Part shown: piece by piece, positions 49,870 through 61,150 of the stretch
How positions within the stretch are numbered: the stretch's first letter is position 1
How the letters are laid out: each line of letters begins with the position of its first letter
Assembly (NCBI RefSeq): GCF_000002995.4
Contig: NW_025062479.1
Location: 20,704,721-20,768,720 of the forward strand
Direction: 5' to 3'
DNA from: Brugia malayi
Lineage: Eukaryota > Nematoda > Chromadorea > Rhabditida > Onchocercidae
DNA length: 64,000 nucleotides
Made by a program: the position numbers and the translations under genes
Notes under the pieces: generated by a model
Databases searched by the model: none
Seen by the model: only the letters and a program-made list of their open reading frames with translations
Told to the model about the DNA's origin: nothing

Positions 49870-51000
49870 TCATCAATTCATATATTTTAAAATCAATAAT
49901 TTATGCGAAAATTTAAATTCGAAAAATTATATTTTTACATGTCATCGCATAATGCGTAGTGAACATTCTTTTTTCTTTTTTTTTTTTTCACTAGACTACA
50001 ATATTATATAAATGTTGAGTATGAAATTGATAGAAATGAAAAATTATTAAGATTTAAAAACATAAGCACACTATTCATTTTTAATTCTCAATAACTTTAA
50101 ACTCAAACTTACTAATAAATCCAACATCCAATTAATGCAACAAAAGTGAAATTTAAAAACAAAAAACAATTTCACTATTAATGTATATGCACTTTTTTTG
50201 CAAAATAATAAACCACAACAAGATTTTCAACATAATTTCAAATAGTCACTTGAACTGTAATTATCAAATTAATGGATCTAAAATGAGATGGATAAAACAA
50301 AAAGAAAAAGAGAAAAGAAAATCGAAGAAGTTGTTCATCCAGCCAATAAATCAAACAAAACTTTGTCTATGGAAGAAATAAAACAAAAAAAAAGAAAAAA
50401 GGAAAAGGAAAAATGAAAATTGAAACGGATGACAACATTTCACTTGTAATTTTAACTTATCTCTAAACATGATCATTTGTACTGGATTAATGTTACTGAA
50501 CCGGTTTTTCTTTCTTTTTTTTACAGATAAACGAATTTAACATTTTTGAAACGACATTGCAAAAGCATTTATTCCATTCATCATTTATTTAAATAAGATA
50601 AAAATCTTAACTGGAAATTTAGTTGTATTTCGAATTATGCATTTCTTCATTTTGACTTTTTTTTTTTTTTAACTTATTAGAATTTAAAGGAACGACTTGT
50701 TTCTCTTACGAATTTGCAATCATTCGGTAAAAGTTTCATAGTGTGACTTTTTTTTCTTGCGGAAACATATTTCAACTATAATTCCAACGATAATTTTATG
50801 AAATAGAAATTATGAAGAAAAAAACAATTGATTTGGGATTCTTCCTAAAGAATACATGAAAAAATATCGATGCAACATTTAGGAAATAAACTTTACACGT
50901 ACGTGAAATGTTCACTTGCATAATTTTGTACGTAAGTGATGACGCCACTACCACCTTAAAAAAAAGTATCATTGCAGTCTGATAATAATTGAACTCTAAT
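49870..51000. other. 5' flank of the RGS gene
   Basis: AT-rich sequence upstream of RGS exon 1. No strong TTTCAG-like acceptor stands immediately before the ATG at 49,848, unlike the other two genes, so the transcript may start here or be joined to a distant 5' exon. At about 50,897-50,943 there is a patch with ACGTACGTGAAA and GTACGTAAGTGATGACGCC that contains CRE-like and ACGT-core motifs. No coding exon is seen. Confidence 0.4.
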
Positions 51001-51100
51001 AATTCACAGCTTCTAACCTGATGCTTTATCGTCTTCTTCACTTATTGTACACAACGGTGTAGGTAAGTATGCAACAAATAAACCTTTGACCTCCGTCACG

Positions 51101-51110
51101 TATAAAAGGG
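51101..51110 (+). promoter_or_regulatory. TATA-box-like element
   Basis: TATAAAAGGG on the plus strand, shortly after CCGTCACG. It is a good match to a core promoter TATA box and sits in the less AT-rich 51-kb patch. No plus-strand gene was found directly downstream. Confidence 0.35.
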
Positions 51111-51289
51111 ATATAATCAGTGATGGTAAAAAGTGTCATCGCTCAGTATAAAAAAAAATATCAGAAAGAAAAAATACGTAGGGGAAATAATAACAAAATT
51201 ATTCATATAAGTAGGAATAACTGTGAAATCGTTATAGCTTGAATAATCTTTCACGTAATTAACGTAGTGATGCACTTTCCTACATCGAT

Positions 51290-51500
51290 TAAGACATGAC
51301 GATAACAAGGTTACTAACGTGTAAACAACGCAACCCACGCCCGTGGAACTATTGGCTACTCACCAATTTTCATTTAACCACAACAATTGGCGCCTTTTCA
51401 TTGGCTGCATCAATCGACCGCAGCAATATTATGCGATGCGATGACAGACATCGAAAGAAGCGAGGGGAGATTATATGTATATAAGAGAGTTAGAGAGTGG
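51290..51500. promoter_or_regulatory. GC-richer promoter-like island with CCAAT cluster and TATA
   Basis: ATTGG occurs at 51,351-51,355, 51,386-51,390 and 51,400-51,404, and CCAAT at 51,363-51,367: four CCAAT boxes in either orientation within 54 bp, inside a patch much richer in G and C than its surroundings. CCAAT boxes are bound by the NF-Y complex, and clusters about 10-35 bp apart mark promoters. TATATAAG lies at 51,478-51,485 on the plus strand and is followed by GA-rich sequence. The island is 1.5 kb upstream of RGS exon 1 on the minus strand; it could drive that gene, a rightward transcript, or both. Confidence 0.5.
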
Positions 51501-51660
51501 ACGACTCAATGGAAACTGCAGAGAGACGGACGGAAGGAGACGGGAGGACAACAAAAGGAATAAGAGAGCGAGAGAAAAGCTCTTTAAGCATTTTAGGTTT
51601 GAAGAACTGACCACCAAAGAGTGCAGAAAAGTTAAAGAAGTTGTGAATTCGTGTTAATCT
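51501..51660 (+). other. GA-rich open stretch downstream of the TATA element
   Basis: Two plus-strand frames are open together: one, from an ATG at 51,475 inside the TATA element, ends at 51,657; the other, from ATG 51,509, ends at 51,610 (33 codons, METAERRTEGDGR...). Both are Arg/Lys/Glu-rich because the DNA is GA-rich. This may be a transcript leader or a first exon, but no partner exon was found to the right. Confidence 0.2.
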
Positions 51661-53050
51661 AATTGAAATTCTCAACATTACAACAGTAGAATGAAGGATT
51701 GAATGGAAATGGATGGAAATGAATAAATGAAATTGAATGAATGAATGAATGAATGAAACAGAAACATTGAATTCATTCATTTTCGTTTTCAAAATTATCC
51801 AATATTATATATTTGAAAAATTAAACGAAAAGAATTAAACATGGGATTTTAACCAGAAAAGTACATAAGCAAAATTTTAACTCAGGATTAATAGCGAATT
51901 TTCTCTTTAAAAAATGAAAAAAAATAATTGAATTGAAATTATCGAAGAAATAAATTTTGCTGTTGAACTCAAAAAAAAAAGAAAGGACATATTATTATTA
52001 ATTCTATTCTATATATATATGATATTAGTACAACTGTTACAACATTTCAATTATAGTAGTATTAATTAATTCAATTCCAATTATAATTTTAAATGATCAA
52101 TAACGGAAATGTGTTTCAGACAAGTTTTTAGATCTTTTTAATATTTTGTGAAAAGCAAGCTGACCGATGTGCTAATCAATTAATCATTTAATGCATTAAC
52201 TGATCAATTAGTTAGATGAATGAATAGCTAATTGAATTAGATCAAAAAAATAGAAAAACAGAAATGCAAAAAAAAAATTTAATAAAAGAATTTAATTTAG
52301 GTCAATGAATATGATGTGAACTCACTTCAGGTTCACTACTGAAACAATAAATTTCATTTTTTTTTCTTACAATTCCTTTTCTATCATTGTTTTACTTATT
52401 ATTCGAATAATTAATTCTATTATCCTATAAAATAAATTTTGATTCTTTTCAACACTTCGAAATTTTGAAGTTCCAAAAATTAAATTTGAAAAAAAAAAAG
52501 GACAGAAATTGAATGATGGGCAAGAAGTAATTTGATATGCTCAAAATGATAGTTTAGAGTAATGGCGCGGGTAATATTAGAAAGAAATGGGTTAGATTAT
52601 AAGTAGTTCAATTTAAGAAGCACTTCCGTTGATTGGTTTAGTAAAATGCTTTTTGGCACATAATTTTTTTTTTTTTTTATTTTACGGGGGAAAGAGCGTA
52701 ACAAAGGGACAATAGCCGCCGCTGCTCTGCTCATCGTCCAGCTGTCCATTTAGACGGCTACTTTTCACCATTTCATTTATTGTTTTCAAAATTTCCTCCT
52801 CTCCCCGACAAGACAACTATTTGTTTAACGATGACCATTTCCGTGGCTATTTTAATCGAAGACTGTAAAAATTTATTTTGTCATCTAATTTCCAAATGAA
52901 TTGCTCAACAAACTGAAAACAAAATCATGAAAAAAAAAAATTTTTTTTTGAAAATAAAATATGGAAATTTTTTTTTAAATGATACATATTAAATGATTAA
53001 TTAAATTTTAGTTCCACTTATTTAAAGTTTTATAATTAAAACAATTTAAG

Positions 53051-53110
53051 AATGTGAAATTTTAAGCTTTTGTGACATAGTAATAATACATTGACATTGA
53101 AATTACATCT
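53051..53110. repeat. Dispersed direct repeat, copy 1
   Basis: AATGTGAAATTTTAAGCTTT followed by TG-G-CATA-TAATA and TTGAAATTA recurs at 53,632-53,690, about 580 bp away, in the same orientation and with several substitutions. Non-coding; it may be a fragment of an old interspersed repeat family. Confidence 0.65.
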
Positions 53111-53631
53111 AAAAAATTACTTACCAAACAAATAATACTGTACTATATAAGTAAGTATATCATATAAGCACAGTAACTCTTACAGTGCCATACCATTTGT
53201 AAAGATTTGGTAAATTACTGAAGCATTTTGTAATAGTAATTCTATTAATGCATGAATTCCATTTACCAATTTAATTTGCATTAATATTAGGTTGTGGACA
53301 TCGGTCACTTTCCGGATATTAGGATCCAGAAATAGTAATGGAATTTCCAATTCAGTAGTTTAATAAGTCCGATTTTTTATAGCTGCCGCATAAGCAATTA
53401 ATTTTCCTCAACTAAGAATTGTGGTTATATAAGCAGCAATGAATGCTTTATTATTTTATTTTAAATTTAATTTCAATTTATTATTTTTTCATGCACATTC
53501 ATTATTAGTTTGTATGTTAAAGTCTTTTGAAAATTTACAGAAAATTCGAAGTTGTTATTACACAAATTTTTAATTAAATTTGATCAAATTTCAATTATTA
53601 AAACTTTAATCCAATAAATCAAATTTTTATG

Positions 53632-53690
53632 AATGTGAAATTTTAAGCTTTTGGGGCATATTAATAGCATATTGTAATTGAAATTATATA
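53632..53690. repeat. Dispersed direct repeat, copy 2
   Basis: Second copy of the element at 53,051; the first 21 bases match exactly and similarity then falls off through GGGGCATATTAATAGCATA and AATTGAAATTA. Confidence 0.65.
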
Positions 53691-55432
53691 ATGATTAACT
53701 ATAATATTTCATATTCAATCATTACTTAATGCTTGTTATTTTTACTTCATAACGAAATTAAAACTTGAACATTTCTATCAAAATTTATATGACTTATTTA
53801 AAATGAAATATGTTGTATTAAGCTTATTTTCTACTGAAATTTTCCATTTAAAATACAAACACGCGCTTCAAATTATTAAACTAAATGTGTAAATTATTTG
53901 ATTTAAAAAGAAAAAAAAATAAAATAAAACAACAACAAAAAAAGGCAAATCAAGATTGCTTGATCATATTGAAGTTCCAGAGAAAGTCACAGGACATCAG
54001 CAAATATTATTTAGGCTTCATAAAATTCAAACTACCATTTAAATTTTATCGGTAATTACCAATTATCGGTGGATAATTTGAATGACATATGTGTTGATCA
54101 TTTATATGAATGATTTCGATAGTGTTGTAGTATCTTACCTAACATTGATTCAAAATTATAAAATAATTTTGGAACAATTATTTAGATATTAAAATTAAAT
54201 ACTAATATTGAATAAATGTTCAATGAATTAATTAACAGACTAATTGGTACTGCAAAAAAAAAAAATACAATTATCTCCAATGAATGATACACAAATTTTT
54301 AAATAAATAGTAAAAATTTTCTTTAAAAAATTAAAACCTTTTTTTCTATTTATTTTGAAGACACTAAGGAAAAATTTGCATTCTGGAAAAAAAAAAAAAA
54401 ATTCATTTTTTTTTACTAAAATTTAGTTGATTATTTCTATCTCTCACTCTCCTTTTTTTTTAAAAAACAAACAATCGAATTTTTTTCAAAAATAAATAAA
54501 TAAATAAAAAAAATTTACTACAATTATTTTTTATGAAATGGCATATTGTTTTTTTTTCTTTCAGCATTTAAATTGTATTAAATGATAATTATCAAATAAT
54601 TATTTTCCAAATTTCAAAGAAAAAAAAAACGATAATTTTGAAAATATAATTTTAATTAATTTATATATTACACAAATTTTTTTGTCTTCTTGCACTTTGA
54701 AATTTTGAGATAAATTTAATCATTTTTTTAAAAGTATGTAGTTATCTACCTGAATGCATAGAAAAGAAAAAAAAACAGAAATGCAAAGAACCTAAATTTT
54801 TTTAAAAAAAAAATAACCTAAATTTTAAGTACCCAGGAAAGAAAGCAATTAAATTTTAATTTTCCTCTACTGTTTTCAGGTGGAAAAAGCATTTTATTCT
54901 CATATTTAGTTATTTCGTTATTTTTTTTATAGAATCCGATTTTTTCGAAACTTATTTAATTTTTTTTGTGTTTTTTTTGTGTTTTTTTTTTTTTTTTGTT
55001 CTAAAAATAATAAATGTGAATTTTATGATAAATATAATAATAACATTAATCATTTTACTATTCACTAATTTTATATCTATTTATTTACAATTTTAACAAT
55101 ATCCAATAGGAAAACAAACATTGTTGATGATATATTTGAAAAAGTAGCGTGATGCTTGCGCTTATAAAATGCTTATAAAAATAATTTACAAATAGACTCA
55201 TACAGAAATGCAAACATTTTCATTGTAGAGTCAACAAAAAAAAAAAAAAAAAAAAGATGGAAAATCGTATTGCATTGTTTACTTTAATTGTGCGGGTAAT
55301 TTTATGGGTAACTTTGTGCGACAATGTTTACAATAGATATTATTATTGAATCATATCTCACAAAAAAAAATTATTCTTATAAAATTCGATAATTAGTGAA
55401 ATGAAGATTAATTTGATTAACCTAGTACTGTC

Positions 55433-55608
55433 GTTAATTAATGTGTTAACAATATCACGCTACTTAACTTTTTAATAACACGTCTCTAATTAACGTGTAA
55501 ATCACATGTGCCTAATTAACATGTTAACGACATCACGCTACTTTAAAAAAAAAATCTGTAATTAACGTGGAAATGACGTGTATCTGATTAATGTATTAAC
55601 GATGTAGT
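55433..55608. repeat. Compound tandem repeat of AATTAACGTGT-type units
   Basis: Five AT-TAA-R-TGT units occur in about 175 bp. Two of them (near 55,434 and 55,512) continue as TTAAC-A-ATCACGCTACTT; two others (near 55,487 and 55,558) continue as AA-T-AC-TGT. Like units are spaced about 72-80 bp, so the array looks like a two-subunit higher-order repeat with about two and a half copies. Confidence 0.7.
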
Positions 55609-56015
55609 CATTTGCATCTGTTCAAACGATAACAATTTATGTTACTTATTTTATTCATGACATGTTTTTCCCTGTTTCAGTTACATTTCTCAGTTCTATT
55701 TATTATTCGCAAATTAAAAACAAAAATTTTAGAAAGAAATATTTTTATGATTTTATTATTGTAATGTGAAAATTTTCTGAAATTACATAAAATTACGGCA
55801 GATATTCGATAAGATATGAATGATAAAAAATGTTAATTACATAATTCATTTCATTTCGATGATTCATCTTTTTTAGTTAATTATACATTCAGCTTTTAAA
55901 TAATTTCTCTTAGAGATCATCCATATACTTTTGTTTGAATTTTTTTTTTTGTATGTTTAAATTCTTGCGCATATCATTTGCACATATCAAATTATGATGT
56001 AACATATTTGAAATT

Positions 56016-56052
56016 AATTTTCTTACGTCAAATTCTTTGACGTAAGAAAATT
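56016..56052. repeat. Perfect 17-bp inverted repeat with 3-nt loop
   Basis: 56,016-56,032 is the exact reverse complement of 56,036-56,052, with TTC between. Each arm contains TTACGTCA / TGACGTAA, a CRE-like bZIP half-palindrome. It could fold as a stable stem-loop in RNA or serve as a paired protein-binding site. No gene is visible within several kilobases. Confidence 0.9.
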
Positions 56053-59000
56053 TCTAATTAAAGTTATAAAAGAAAATATAGCTATTAAATTTCTAGCTAA
56101 TAATTAATAAAACATATTTTTTAAATTTCTATTTGACTTTAAATCATACAGTAATAAACATTACCAATGACAATGACGGTCGTTTTTTTTTTTATTTTAT
56201 TATTTGCTTATATCATTGCTCGATTTTATTAAATTATTAAAATTTAATTTTTAAAAAATGAATCTGATTGATAATTTAAGAAAATGCATGATTTGATATT
56301 ATTTCATTTACAGTTACTTACAAGTGATTAATTCAATCTTATCGTATTGAAAACCAAATTGCTATGATAATATAGTAATAAAGAAAAATAAACCAAATAT
56401 TATAGCTCAAAACCTCTAATATGAAAAATTTGATAGGAAAAAACCGGAAAAATAAATTGAACATTTTTTGTATGTTCAGTTCAGCTATCCGGTTTTTTTC
56501 AGAAAGCCTAGAAATAGTCCATCTCTGCTAGATTCTTTTCATATTCGTCATCTGTCACCACAGTCATTTGTTTTTTGTTTTTTGTTTTTCTTCTTGTTAA
56601 CAGAAATAAAATAATCGAAGAATGATTTATTTGTGATTTTTGATAACATCAAAGTTAATTAATTACTTCAATTTCTACAATAACTTGTTTTCTTTTCCTT
56701 TTCGTTCAGTTACTGAAAAAAAAAAAAAAAAAAAAAAAAAAAAACGCTGAACTTGTTTTATTAATCTAAAAGCTAATGCCATAATTTTTTCATTTTATTT
56801 TAATTAGTAATAAAATGAAAAAGGCCACCTAACCTAATTCAATATTTATGATTTGGAATGCATATGAAATGACAAATGTCTTCATTTTATAATTTTTAAA
56901 ATATTTAGCAAATTTTTTAGTAAAAAGAAGGATCGAATAAATTCAATCACTTTATAAAATTTATGTAAAAATTGTTCATTTAGTTTTATCCTTTAAAAGT
57001 AATAACTAGGAAGAATAATGAGCTCTTGTTTAGGTGGAATAATTGATATATTTGTTTGAAATGTTCTGCTTCATTTTCATAACTCAATTAAAGTTTAAAA
57101 AATGATCTAAATAGATGTTTGTTTTTGTTTTTGTTTTTTGTTTTTTTTTTTTTTTTTTGACTAATTAAAAGCAACGATTAGTTTAGTGATAAGATTAAAT
57201 TTTTACTTTATTGATTTGTAAAATTTTATTCATTTATGTATTAATAAAAAGAATGTAAAGAAAAAAATAAATAAATGAGAAATAGATCGTAAAAATGTTT
57301 AAATTAAAATATTTATTTTTTGTTTTTCTTGTTTATTTTATCATGTTTTTTGTCGCTTTTGTTTTTGAGGAAACAAAAATTTTGTTAGAGGTTTTGTTGG
57401 AATTGTTAGTTAGTCGAAGATTTTTCGAAAATTTAATTTGATCAGGTTCTACTGCATTTTCAAGGTTGGACTCTAATACCAATTTTGTACTTCAAAAATT
57501 TTTGAAAAGTTCATTTATTTATTTTCCTTCTTTTGCACAAAAGCGAATAGATCACAATGTATCTTTATTGGATGAAAATTTTTACAATGTTAATATCAAT
57601 TGTGAGATAACATTTTGTTTGTAATATATTTTACTATCAATAACTTTTGACCGTAATAATTAACAGTGATTAATGATTATTAGTAATTGAATTAAATGAA
57701 TAATTTGAAAATTCTTCCACAATAATTTTGTTTTATTTTGAAATTAGACATAGCTAACAACTTTATAATGTAATATGCTGAAAGGTTTCATAAATTAACT
57801 GATAAACTTTTTAGTGTAATTATTAACAAATTAAAAGAAAAAAACATTTTGAATTGATCCATAATTTTTTTAATACTTAAAGAAATATTATCTGAATGAA
57901 ATATGCTTAATCAAAATTATAAAATTATTTCCTTTTTTGTTTTTGGCACTGTAATTTATATATGGAAGAGAAAAGAAGTGAAGTTAAAAATTAAAAGGAA
58001 ATTAAAATCTAAAACAATATTTGATTGATTACAAGTGTAAATGACATCTCTAATCATTCCTTTTGAAATTTTCACATTTTTGATATTTTTAACTAACATT
58101 TCATAAATTTTTCTGTTAAAAAAATGATGTGAAAAAAAAAAAATGTTTAAATGTTGAAATCAAAAAACAAATTTGAGTGAAAAAGACAAGAGAAAAAGAT
58201 TAAAATGATGACAGACAATTTTGATTTCATTTTTTTCAAAAAAAAAAAACATTTCCATTCCATACACAATATTTTATTTTATTGTTTTTGAAATGATTTC
58301 TTTAATCAAAGACCCATTGTAATTTCAAAAAATTATTGTTTTTAATTGGAAAATCACTATATGATGATTTAAAAAAAGTGAAATTTAAATATTATTGTCA
58401 ACTTTTATCTTTACTTCATCTGAAATTCATCCATATACACTTTTATCATCTATCTTACATTAATTATTTAAAATATTAATTCATTTTTTCTCACTTATAT
58501 TTTATATTCTTTCAACAAAATTTTTTATTATTGTTATTGTTATTAATTAATATCATTATTAATTATTGCTATTATTTATTATTACTTACTACTTTATTGT
58601 ATTGTTATTTTTATTGGTCATTATTTAATGCTATCACTATTGTCCTTATTATTATTATTATTATTATTAATTTTGTTATAAATAAATATACTCTGTCTAT
58701 TTCGCCATTAGTATTTGGATTGAAAATGAAAAGTGGAAATGAGAAAAGACTATAAATTCATATCCTTTCCTATTCAATTTAAATAAGTCATATCGATTGC
58801 AGAAACATTCCACTTCAAATCATTTTCTTCGCTGCTATTAAGTTAGGTGAAAAAGCAAGAAATTTGCCTTAAGCTAAGGAAATTGACAATTGCACTTTTA
58901 ATATTTCAACTATTTTAGTTCTAACTTACTTCTTAGTACTTTTCTGCTTCACAAACACTATGCACTTAATAAATAAAATAGATACATGCATGTTATTCTA

Positions 59001-60865
59001 GAAAGTTACTCCTTTATACTGTATTAATAAACATTTTGCGCAAAAGTACAATTATACACTACACTAATTTTGTATAGTAAAATAAAAGTAAATACTTTAG
59101 TAAAAGTATAGTAAAAAAAAATTAAAAAAAATTTTTTAAATTAATATAAGTTATGTAAATGGGAAAATTAATAGAAATGTATTATCAAATATAATAAGTT
59201 TCAATTTGATTATGTTTTGCTCAAATAATTCTTTTATGGCATTGAAGAAAATTTTTCTTATTTTACTTTTGCTCAAATCTTTTAAATGATGTTCATTTTA
59301 AAATTTAACTTTTTAATTGGATAAATAATATTCTTTATTCTAATTAATTATTAGACAAATAGTTTTCATATGTAATTGCTCGGGTAAATAACTTTTTTTA
59401 GTCAAAAAAGAATCTTATAATATGTTAATTTCTTTTTTTTTAAGAAAAAAAAAAAATGTGCTTTTAATTTGTTTGTCCAAAAAAACGTTTTATTGGTCTG
59501 TTTTAAAAGGAATTTATCCAAAGACGATAAGCTAATTTAATAAGAATTTAAAAATCTTTTAATTGTTATTATTAATTTCAAAAAACTTTACCTTTCCCTA
59601 TTTTGCCCGTTCGGAGTTTTTTCGAGAACTTTTTTTTTTTTTGTGAAATGAAACGAACATAATGGACAAATTGATTGTACAAAATATCCTTATCTTGACT
59701 GACACCGATTGTTCGACCTTTCTGATATTTCCCGTCATTGACCTCTCATTCGCATCATTCTAACGACATATTTCTTTTAAAATTTTTTGAAGCAAAAAAA
59801 AAGAGCAATTTCGAAAAATTATGGTTCTTTACAAATTCTAAAAATTAAACACCTCTTTTCGACAACATTCACATGTGTGATTAAATTGATATGAAACAAA
59901 ATTTATCAATTTAATTTAAAATTTTTAATATTTAATAATATTTGAGTATTATGAAAAATGGAAAATTAATGTTTCCTTCATCACTTTTTTTTTTTTTTTT
60001 TTTTTGATAGTATTATTTGTTAAATCCACAGATATTAAACAAAACTGAATTCTTCCCAAAATGAGCTTTTCTGTGTCATCAGACAAATCCCATTTTCATG
60101 TGTCCTTGTCTACCCACTCCATGCGTCTTTGTCTCTTTAAATTTTTCCTTTTTTTCTTTTTTCCTTTTCATTTCATATTCATCAGATTATTCTTTTTAAG
60201 GAATTTTACTGTTAAATTGCTCTCTTCTTCTTCTTTCTCTATTCTATTTTTCAAATGTGATTTCAGAGCTTTTTTTTTTTTCTTTTTTATCTGATCAATT
60301 CATTTCATTAATTAGACTTCTTGCTTCTTTCTCTCCCTTTCTCTCTCTCTCTCTCTTTTTTTTCTTCCTCTCGGTTACTCAATCTTATCTTTTAGATTAG
60401 TACTGATAGTTGTTATATTTCTCCTTCCAAACTTTTTCCCTTATTATTCTGTCAAAAAAAAAAAAAAAAAAAAAAAACATTTTGTTATCTTTTCTTATAA
60501 TTTATCGATTTTTATCAAAAACAACCTGTTAATATGATTTTTTCAATTTCACTTTTTTTTCAATAGATGAAAATCAATGGTTAAATTATTATTGACTTTA
60601 ATACTTTGACATTGTCTTGTCTATTTTATGTTTTTTCTTTTTAAGTAATATAATGCGAGATATAAAATTGTAGAAGAATCTTGAAATATTACTCTAGCAA
60701 AGTGATAATTTTTTAACATTTTTACTTTGTTATCACTGGATGAGTTAACTTTTACACACTGATATCACAATGATATATACGATGTACGCACTGAAAAATG
60801 ATAGATTTCAGTGACCTCATTCATTGGCATTCATTTTTGCATATCCATTCGAAATTGATCATTAG

Positions 60866-61150
60866 AAGATATCAGTTTAAAATGATAAATACCAGTTAGG
60901 AATGACATTTGCATTGATAAGATATCGGTTAAGAATGATATTTCCATTGTCCAGATATCAACCGAAAATGATAGATATCAGTTAAAAATATCTCCACTGA
61001 TAAGATATATCATAGTGACATAGTTAAGAAATGTATTTTTCAAAGATACGATATCAGTTGGAAATAATATTACCTCTAAGTTATCAGTTAAAGACAACAG
61101 ATATTAGTTAAAAATGATATTTTTGCTGATAAGATATCAATTGAGCTCTA
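60866..61150. repeat. Degenerate GATATCAGTTAAAAATGATA repeat field
   Basis: Variants of GATATCAGTTAAAAATGATA occur near 60,868, 60,921, 60,953, 60,974, 61,050, 61,081, 61,100 and 61,132 with irregular spacing of about 20-75 bp. Related GATATCA and TGATA words extend left to about 60,740. It looks like an old, decayed satellite or a cluster of binding-site-like words. Confidence 0.65.

Noticed and set aside
51475..51657. Arg/Lys/Glu-rich 60-codon ORF after the TATA element
   Set aside because: Its ATG overlaps the TATA box, so it would not be in the transcript; a second frame is open too because of GA-rich composition. Kept only as a non-coding note.
60061..60294. Plus-strand Phe/Ser-rich 77-codon frame
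   Set aside because: Translation of T- and CT-rich low-complexity DNA.
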